Source: Candidatus Bathyarchaeota archaeon
GTDB lineage: Archaea > Thermoproteota > Bathyarchaeia > Bathyarchaeales > Bathycorpusculaceae
Length of the DNA stretch: 64,000 bases
Assembly (NCBI GenBank): GCA_026014595.1
Contig: JAOZHY010000048.1
Location: 186,001 to 250,000, forward strand
Reading direction: 5' to 3'
Shown here piece by piece: positions 58,818 through 64,000 of this stretch. The notes below the pieces were generated by a model. That model was not told the DNA's origin. It saw only the letters and a list, made by a program, of their open reading frames with translations, and searched no databases. How positions within the stretch are numbered: the stretch's first letter is position 1; each line of letters opens with the position of its first letter. Both the position numbers and the translations under genes were made by a program.

Positions 58818-59237
58818 TCATTTTCTTTCGTTCGTATAGTCTTCATATTTTTCCAAGGTCTTTCGTATTTGACTGTTAATGAAGTCTTCAGCATCTTGAA
58901 AGGGAGTATCCATCTTCTTAACGGCTTCATCGAGCTTCTCATAGTCTTCGCGTGGTATCTCCAAACATTGATTATCGCTTTTTAGCCAAGTTAACTTGAA
59001 TCGCATTGCGTCGTGTACAAACTCTTCTATAGTAGTGAAGCCAGGCTGCTTGTTTTCTTCAATGAAGCTTTGAGTTTGAGAAAGAAGCTCCATGGGAACC
59101 ATGACAGATTCCTTCAAGAGCTCACGTATTGAACGTATGGTGTCTTGATATGTTTGCATCTTATTTGTCTGCTCAGTTAATTCATCTAACATCATTGTTA
59201 GTTTGCTATGTATTTCATCTGACATCTTACCTTTCAT
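58818..59237 (-). CDS. Helical, ribbon-helix-helix-like protein
   Basis: A 139-residue protein. An N-terminal coiled coil (IHSKLTMMLDELTEQTNKMQTYQDTIRSIRELLKESV) leads to GFTTIEEFVHDAMRFKLTWLKSDNQCLEIPREDYEKLDEAVKKMDTPFQDAEDFINSQIRKTLEKY, with two stretches resembling ribbon-helix-helix strands and helices. The ATG at 59237 has GGAGG seven bases upstream. It follows the cassette regulator in the same direction by 17 bases and is probably co-transcribed. Copy 1 of the cassette has no equivalent. Confidence 0.65.
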   Translation of the reverse strand: MKGKMSDEIHSKLTMMLDELTEQTNKMQTYQDTIRSIRELLKESVMVPMELLSQTQSFIEENKQPGFTTIEEFVHDAMRFKLTWLKSDNQCLEIPREDYEKLDEAVKKMDTPFQDAEDFINSQIRKTLEKYEDYTNERK

Positions 59238-59254
59238 GCTTGATGCCTCCAAGA

Positions 59255-59530
59255 TTACTGGTGTTGTTGGAAGTGTTGAGTGTTTTTAATGTGCTGAGCA
59301 TAAGCGTTGTTTTTTGGGTTTTCTTTGTTTAGTCTGATTATTCGCATTCTACCACAGCGCTCGTCAAAAACTATTCCTTCTTCCTGTAGAATACGTAGGT
59401 TTGAATTTACTTGATTGTATGTGCTGTTAACTTCTCGAACAAGTTGCATAACATGAATTCGTCCGCTACTGGAAAGAACACGCAGTATTTTTCGTCTACA
59501 CGAAGAAGAGAGTAGCGTCTCCAAATCCAT
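59255..59530 (-). CDS. Winged-helix regulator of the HTH/secreted-protein cassette, copy 2
   Basis: A 91-residue winged helix: MDLETLLSSSCRRKILRVLSSSGRIHVMQLVREVNSTYNQVNSNLRILQEEGIVFDERCGRMRIIRLNKENPK, closely similar to the regulator at 31760. GGGTG lies eight bases before the ATG at 59530. Divergent from the secreted protein at 59772 across a conserved operator region. The C-terminal 18 residues differ from copy 1 and are Gln/His-rich. Confidence 0.85.
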   Translation of the reverse strand: MDLETLLSSSCRRKILRVLSSSGRIHVMQLVREVNSTYNQVNSNLRILQEEGIVFDERCGRMRIIRLNKENPKNNAYAQHIKNTQHFQQHQ

Positions 59531-59570
59531 AACTACAACACCCAAGGGATACTGGATACGCAGAACTCGA

Positions 59571-59735
59571 CTTATAACCTAAGCGAAGAAAAGTACAGTC
59601 TAAGCGGTAGAGAGATAGATGAAAGTGAATCGGCAGCGTTTTTTATTCACTTTCACTGTTTTTCCATGGAAGGCTTTCACTTTTACTTATCTCTGTGTTG
59701 CCGAAACTATTCGTCTTCGTTTTATAGATTGACAC
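59571..59735. promoter_or_regulatory. Divergent operator/promoter region of cassette copy 2
   Basis: GAAAGTGAAT (59621-59630) and ATTCACTTTC (59645-59654) are a perfect 10-base inverted repeat; a third half-site TTTCACTTTTAC follows at 59676-59687. CTTATCTCTGTGTTGCCGAAAC and TTCGTCTTCGTTTTATAG match copy 1 (32218-32256). cttataacc at 59571-59579 is the TATA-like element of the regulator gene on the minus strand, and gttttatag (59719-59727) suits the secreted protein gene. Confidence 0.72.
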
Positions 59736-59771
59736 TAACCTAAATTTAAAGTGAAAAAGGAGGTGACAAAT

Positions 59772-61073
59772 ATGAAAAAAGCGAAAAAACTTTTGATATC
59801 CTTTCTAACCTTTGCTTTATTAGCTGTTAACATTATTGCTGCTCATGCTCAAGTAGCGGCAACTTCAAATAAGGTTCTACCGCCATCTGTTGAGGGTTAC
59901 TTTGATTATTTGGTTAGTCAGTCAAACTTGACTTCGTCTCAAATAGACCAATTAAGATCATCATGGATAGCACAAATAGAGCTTAATAAACAAATGCTTC
60001 CAAATGCGCCCAATACAACTATCCCTTCAGCTGTTCCCATAAATTCATCAGAGATGAGTTCTATGTCATATAGTCAACCCTGCCTTTTGGAATTCGGAAC
60101 AATTGAAACGTGGGGACTGGGAACGGTAAGTAATGCACAGAATGCATATGGAGATCCAGATGATATCGTTGCGACACTAGAGACCCCCGCGTCGAATCAG
60201 TATTGCGGAGCAGGCATAGCCGGTGAAATGACCGGTACAGATACTCATGGTTGGATTACCATTAGGGCAGCATTAACACCAGCAGGACAGGAACATTCTG
60301 GAGGCCACAATAACGAAGTTTTCGTTTTAGCTAGCAATGATATCAACCTTCCGAGAGAACAATGGCAGTATATTGGTCATGCGTACGTGGGCAGTGGGTA
60401 TTTACTTAATATTAACATTGGATACGCAAATACAAACTACAAAATTTTCGATATTGGCTGCATGATCGACAATGCTAACGGTGTTACTTTTAACAGTATT
60501 TACGTTGATTCTCTTACTGCTCAATATGGGAGTCTGCCTGCATACTTAACACTAAACGTAAACGATGGCGGCTCAGCATCGGCACACGATTCTCTTGGAA
60601 ACTATTTAGGAATCTCCGGTGCATGGCCTGTAACCCGAGGCGATAACGCACAAGTTTATGCACAGCCATACGCTGGCCATGCATTTGATCATTGGAACAA
60701 AGACGGTATTAACGTAGGTAATGCAAACCCATATTCAGTCTACATGGATGCCGACCATACTCTTCAACCAGTCTTTATTTCAAATCCGCTAACAGTAATC
60801 GCACAAGATCAGTTGGGCTGGTACGGGTTTACTCCTGTGTACCCGAATGTTTACGTTGATGGCAACTATGTTGGCACAGCACCTCTAACTATCCAAGTAT
60901 CTGCGGGTTATCATACGGTGGCAGTGGATGAGTGGACGTGGGATGAAGCGTTTGGTGGTTTCTGGACCCATTTCTGGTACATGTACGGCGGTGGCGGTCA
61001 ATACAGCAACGGCCAATCCATATACATCTCTGGCGGTCTAACGCTTTATGCAGCGTACAACCCGCAAGCGTAA
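59772..61073 (+). CDS. Secreted beta-rich protein of the cassette, copy 2
   Basis: A 433-residue exported protein. Signal peptide ~1-27 (KKAKKLLISFLTFALLAVNIIAAHA). Residues ~95-250 contain a discoidin-like domain related to the end of copy 1 (GTVSNAQNAYGDPDDIVATLE... NNEVFVLASNDINLPREQWQYIGHAYV... FNSIYVDSL). Then an InlB-like repeat (LTLNVNDGGSASAHDSLGNYLGISGAWPVTRGDNAQVYAQPYAGHAFDHWNKDG) and a PEGA-like domain (PNVYVDGNYVGTAPLTIQVSAGYHTVAVDEW). GGAGGTGA precedes the ATG at 59772. Probably an adhesin-like surface protein. Confidence 0.78.
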   Translation: MKKAKKLLISFLTFALLAVNIIAAHAQVAATSNKVLPPSVEGYFDYLVSQSNLTSSQIDQLRSSWIAQIELNKQMLPNAPNTTIPSAVPINSSEMSSMSYSQPCLLEFGTIETWGLGTVSNAQNAYGDPDDIVATLETPASNQYCGAGIAGEMTGTDTHGWITIRAALTPAGQEHSGGHNNEVFVLASNDINLPREQWQYIGHAYVGSGYLLNINIGYANTNYKIFDIGCMIDNANGVTFNSIYVDSLTAQYGSLPAYLTLNVNDGGSASAHDSLGNYLGISGAWPVTRGDNAQVYAQPYAGHAFDHWNKDGINVGNANPYSVYMDADHTLQPVFISNPLTVIAQDQLGWYGFTPVYPNVYVDGNYVGTAPLTIQVSAGYHTVAVDEWTWDEAFGGFWTHFWYMYGGGGQYSNGQSIYISGGLTLYAAYNPQA

Positions 61074-61305
61074 AAATGCAGCAGTCAATAGCTCAAATAC
61101 CCTTTTTCTTTTTATACTTTAAAATACTAATGTGATTTTCAGCACTATAGCCCCCGTAATCATACAAAAATATGAAAACGTGGGAATCTTGTTTTTCGGG
61201 GGCTGGGTATGTCAATGACAATGTCAAACAGAAAGTATAGTATTCCTAGTGCTCGCAGGCGTTAAACTAAAATCCGTGCAGTACTCTTTATTTGTTAGGG
61301 TTAAT

Positions 61306-61743
61306 GTGGTGCAGACAGAGGAAGAACTTAACACGACGACTTTCCAGACATACGTTTACCTTGTCAGAGTTGGGAAGCCAGTAGGACCGAGGGAAGTGAT
61401 GCGGGGGGCAAACCTCAGCAGTCCAAGCGCGGCGTATCGGAGCCTTCAGAAACTCATCGACTTAGGCTTAGTCATCAAAGACGCATACGGAAACTACGTT
61501 GTCAAAGAGAAAACGGGCATGAAGGGCTACGTGTGGATCGGCCGAAGCCTTGTGCCTACCTTCGCAATTTTCGGCTTTATCTTTGTGGGCGTGTTGATTG
61601 CGGAGTTTGGGGTGTTGCTGCCTCATCTTCTTTTGGGCGCGGACATTCAGGGAGCATTCTGGCTTTTGATAATTGTGACGATTGTTGCCGCCGTGATTTT
61701 TCTGGTTGAAGCCTTTCGATTCAGGAAAAGAACTAGAATTTAA
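61306..61743 (+). CDS. Winged-helix protein with two C-terminal membrane helices, second copy
   Basis: A 145-residue protein of the same design as that at 21889: winged helix (~10-70, TFQTYVYLVRVGKPVGPREVMRGANLSSPSAAYRSLQKLIDLGLVIKDAYGNYVV), then two membrane helices (~83-106, ~115-138) and a basic tail (FRKRTRI). The start is uncertain; GTG at 61306 gives an N-terminus like the paralogue, and the open frame extends to 61249. It precedes an exported protein gene. Confidence 0.75.
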   Translation: MVQTEEELNTTTFQTYVYLVRVGKPVGPREVMRGANLSSPSAAYRSLQKLIDLGLVIKDAYGNYVVKEKTGMKGYVWIGRSLVPTFAIFGFIFVGVLIAEFGVLLPHLLLGADIQGAFWLLIIVTIVAAVIFLVEAFRFRKRTRI

Positions 61744-61854
61744 TGATGATTGAAATGTTCCAGCTTTGGAACATTCTGTTCCGTGAGTAGAATTAAATAA
61801 CGGTTTTCACTATTGTTTGGTTTAAAGCGTTGATATAGGAGAAATGCGGTTAAC

Positions 61855-62424
61855 ATGAATAAGCTGGGGCATGGTGCCTTCGGGAAAAGAACCGCGTTAG
61901 CACTCGCACTTTTCATGGTCATCCTGTCCTTGTCTGCTGTGAGTGCAGTTCACTACCTTTCGGCGCCTCAATCTTCTGAAAAAGAAAACTCCTTACCTTC
62001 CGCTTCCCCGTCTCCAACAACGTCACCGTCACCTTCTCCACCACCAACCGCTCCTACGTCAATTTCGGCAAAAGCATCTTTTGGAGGTCTTGGCGGCAGT
62101 TTTGAAGCGACTTACACCCTTCCCTCAAGAAAGCTCATCATCAATGGCCAGGTCTTTAAGGCAGCAAACATTGAGATACATATAACGTTTAGCATTGATG
62201 AATCAGAAAACCACACTCTACCCATAGAAATGACAACAATTAATCCTAGCTTCCCATTGGTAGGTATTAGTGGATCAGATGTTTTGCCCCTGCTTTCAGC
62301 TGGAAACCACAGTATAACGGTTTATGGGAAATGGACTGCAACGGTTTATCAGGGACCCGATCAACCATCTGATAAAATTGAGCTAGCTCAAGCTACCCTT
62401 AATTTCACGGTACGGGACAGTTAG
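61855..62424 (+). CDS. Exported anchored protein with Ser/Pro linker
   Basis: A 189-residue protein: an N-terminal membrane anchor or signal (~11-33, RTALALALFMVILSLSAVSAV), a Ser/Pro/Thr linker (~40-68, PSASPSPTTSPSPSPPP), and a beta-rich domain (KASFGGLGGSFEATYTLPSRKLIINGQVFKAANIEIHITFSID) with N-glycosylation sequons. No family recognised. Lies after the membrane HTH protein in the same direction. Confidence 0.7.
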   Translation: MNKLGHGAFGKRTALALALFMVILSLSAVSAVHYLSAPQSSEKENSLPSASPSPTTSPSPSPPPTAPTSISAKASFGGLGGSFEATYTLPSRKLIINGQVFKAANIEIHITFSIDESENHTLPIEMTTINPSFPLVGISGSDVLPLLSAGNHSITVYGKWTATVYQGPDQPSDKIELAQATLNFTVRDS

Positions 62425-62969
62425 AAACCAGAGAATGAGTCACAAAGATATGAAGCGCCCCAGAGAGCATCATCAAAATTTAATCCAACAACAAAATCAA
62501 GCTGCGTTCAAACCTATAAGCCCATATGGGCCCGTATTTCTTCAACAATTGAGGAGGGATTAGCAAGAGGAACGTGAGTTCAGAGCCATTAAGATTTGTA
62601 AGTGCAATAACGAAAAATAAATTCGTTATTGGGATTTACGATTGTGTCTGTTAACCCATCCTCGGCGTTACAGCATAGTTGCATATCCCTAACCTCTATA
62701 GTTCCGAAAAGAAAATGTGTTTAGGTGAGCGATTCAAACACTGTATACAGTTGTTTTTCATTGACGGCAACGACTGTTCTGCTGTCGCATTAGCAGTCGA
62801 GTGCACAACAAGTTATCAAAAGAATTCTTAAGCGCTTGCTCCAAAGGTATACTTGCCTGAAAGATTGACATGAGAATGTCAATCGTGAATCGACGGTATA
62901 AACGATGGTATGAAGCTAGCCCTCGGCACCATTCTGTTCTCCCACGCAAAAAGCGATTCTTGGCGGCTC
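62425..62969. other. Right border region of the tRNA-Phe element
   Basis: About 545 bases without a firm gene. gccctcggcaccat at 62919-62932 is the presumed right attachment site. CCCTAACCTCTATAG at 62687-62701 faintly recalls the core of the dispersed repeat but lacks its flanks. A 77-codon minus-strand frame (62758-62991) spans the attachment copy and looks accidental. Confidence 0.5.
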
Positions 62970-63479
62970 CTATTTTTGGGCTGAGAAACACTGAATAACT
63001 TCTTCACACGTCAAGCATTCTGCGGGTATGGCCTTGGATTTTTTGCGTTCATGCAAATATCCCAGGTAATGCGTGCAGGCAGAACCAGCAGCAACTGTCT
63101 CAGCCGGCGGCAGCGGCTGTTTCATCGGCTCCAAAGGCTGTTCCAACGGCTGTTTCACCGGCTGTGGCACTTTCCGAACCCCTTTCTGAACTTCCTTCGG
63201 GCGGCTCCTCCAAATCCTGTTTCCCAGCCAAATGAGCGCTATGGACGCGACTGACCCGGCATAGCTCAACACGCTTATTTCAGCGAGGGGCTTGTGCCAA
63301 ACGAAGATGTCGCGTGAAATCCAGTACATGCACCACGCGTACAAACTGATGCAAGCTGCGTACCAGAGCGCTTGATACTTGACGGCGCCGGCTGCGGATG
63401 CGAAAGTTAGGTTGAGGTTTCGCTTTGTTTGGTGTCCGCGTTTTTTAGGCAGTGCCTTCACTGAATCAGTCACCATCAA
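62970..63479 (-). CDS. Two-helix membrane protein with C-terminal CxH...CxxC zinc motif
   Basis: A 169-residue protein: basic N-terminus, two membrane helices (~36-55, ~66-86), a Pro/Gln/Lys repeat linker (VPQPVKQPLEQPLEPMKQPLPP), and the C-terminal motif ACTHYLGYLHERKKSKAIPAECLTCEEVIQCFS shared with the protein at 56559. The shared end, on otherwise unrelated proteins, points to a transferable zinc domain placed on the cytoplasmic side. Function unknown. Confidence 0.72.
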   Translation of the reverse strand: MMVTDSVKALPKKRGHQTKRNLNLTFASAAGAVKYQALWYAACISLYAWCMYWISRDIFVWHKPLAEISVLSYAGSVASIALIWLGNRIWRSRPKEVQKGVRKVPQPVKQPLEQPLEPMKQPLPPAETVAAGSACTHYLGYLHERKKSKAIPAECLTCEEVIQCFSAQK

Positions 63480-63602
63480 TATAAATCTCAGTGCGCACGG
63501 CTAAAAAGGGTTATGAACTGCAAATAACAACTTGGACTCCGCGGTTCGCGGCAACGCTTAGCCTGAAAAGAAAAAAGACGGCGGGTTCGCGCGGCGCAGC
63601 GG

Positions 63603-63890
63603 TTATTTCTTGAGCATTGACAGGAAGTCGTCTATGGGCGTGGCTGGCATGCTCATGATGTGCACGGTTCCGCGTGAGCCCAGCTCGATGGAGACTCGTG
63701 TGATGGCGTCATTGTTGGGCGCCTCTACGATGTTGACGAAGTCGTATTTTCCTAAAACAGCGTATTGCTGTAGGACTTTGGCGCCAAAGGCTTCGATTTC
63801 TTTGTTGACTTCTTTGATTCTTTCGGGTCTTTCTTTGATGGTTTTTCTGCCTTCGGAGGTTAGCGTGGATAGGAGAATGTATATGGGCAT
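63603..63890 (-). CDS. GYD-domain protein
   Basis: A 95-residue alpha/beta-barrel protein of the GYD family: PIYILLSTLTSEGRKTIKERPERIKEVNKEIEAFGAKVLQQYAVLGKYDFVNIVEAPNNDAITRVSIELGSRGTVHIMSMPATPIDDF. The GKYDFV motif gives the family its name. Usually a small dimer of unknown role. ATG start with atg-proximal GGTGATT. Confidence 0.85.
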   Translation of the reverse strand: MPIYILLSTLTSEGRKTIKERPERIKEVNKEIEAFGAKVLQQYAVLGKYDFVNIVEAPNNDAITRVSIELGSRGTVHIMSMPATPIDDFLSMLKK

Positions 63891-64000
63891 AGAATCACCA
63901 TGAAAAGATGCTTTTGTGGGTGATTTAAGGGTTTCGAGCGTCTGTTGCCGTGGATGTGTCTGTTTGCGGAGTTATGTCGATTTTGGGAATATGTCGGATT

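Larger units (their letters stand above)
58578..62932. mobile_element. Probable remnant of an integrated element at tRNA-Phe
   Basis: The last 14 bases GCCCTCGGCACCAT of tRNA-Phe with its CCA (58578-58591) recur exactly at 62919-62932. The 4.3 kb between holds a ribbon-helix-helix-like protein, the second HTH/secreted protein cassette, a membrane HTH protein and an exported protein. No integrase remains. The same kind of cassette lies in the tRNA-Gln element, supporting an accessory origin. Confidence 0.6.

Noticed and set aside
62687-62701. Fifth copy of the dispersed intergenic repeat
   Set aside because: Only CCCTAACCTCTATAG resembles the core and the outer blocks are missing; too short to call.

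Overview
This is archaeal DNA. The evidence is the pair GatD/GatE for Gln-tRNA formation, the aIF1A-RIO1-KH cluster, archaeal-type uS12 and uS7, RNase HII, tRNA genes with bulge-helix-bulge introns, TATA boxes about 25 bases ahead of leaderless starts, and GGAGGTGA-type ribosome sites. Overall gene content and mixed codon use suggest a Bathyarchaeia-like (TACK) organism; that placement is inference.

Layout. 0-7 kb: P-type ATPase end, a divergent heliorhodopsin, a DUF523/DUF1722 protein, a decayed DJ-1 gene beside an intron-containing tRNA-Pro, a regulator, RNase HII, and three overlapping paralogous winged-helix genes. 7-11.4 kb: a secreted caspase-fold peptidase candidate with a long stem-loop leader, followed upstream by PadR, a PepSY-like anchored protein and a HTH regulator. 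12-19 kb: gatE-gatD and a compact SMC-kleisin-KITE operon whose SMC head resembles Smc5/Smc6. 19.8-23.6 kb: accessory debris (dead integrase, DUF4382 surface protein, membrane HTH protein, an isolated Cas1 N-terminal domain).

23.97-34.56 kb reads as an integrated element: tRNA-Gln, intact tyrosine recombinase, D5-like helicase, Prim-Pol, small DNA-binding proteins, and a 12-base copy of the tRNA-Gln 3' end at the far side. 34.7-55.7 kb is mostly housekeeping: FecR/repeat surface protein, rpsL-rpsG, DRG-like GTPase, cysS, lipoate ligase, msrA, methyltransferase, thiouridylase-like protein, glycosyltransferase, aIF1A-RIO1-KH, HD hydrolase, aspA, mobA, a MinD-like ATPase with its HTH partner.

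56-63 kb holds candidate structured RNAs, tRNA-Val, and a tRNA-Phe locus that has been hit twice: a LAGLIDADG gene sits between a duplicate of the tRNA 5' part and the full gene, and a 14-base copy of the tRNA 3' end lies 4.3 kb downstream. The stretch between carries a second copy of the same divergent HTH regulator / secreted protein cassette found in the tRNA-Gln element, with a strongly conserved intergenic operator region. A family of ~90-base intergenic repeats occurs at four places across the window.
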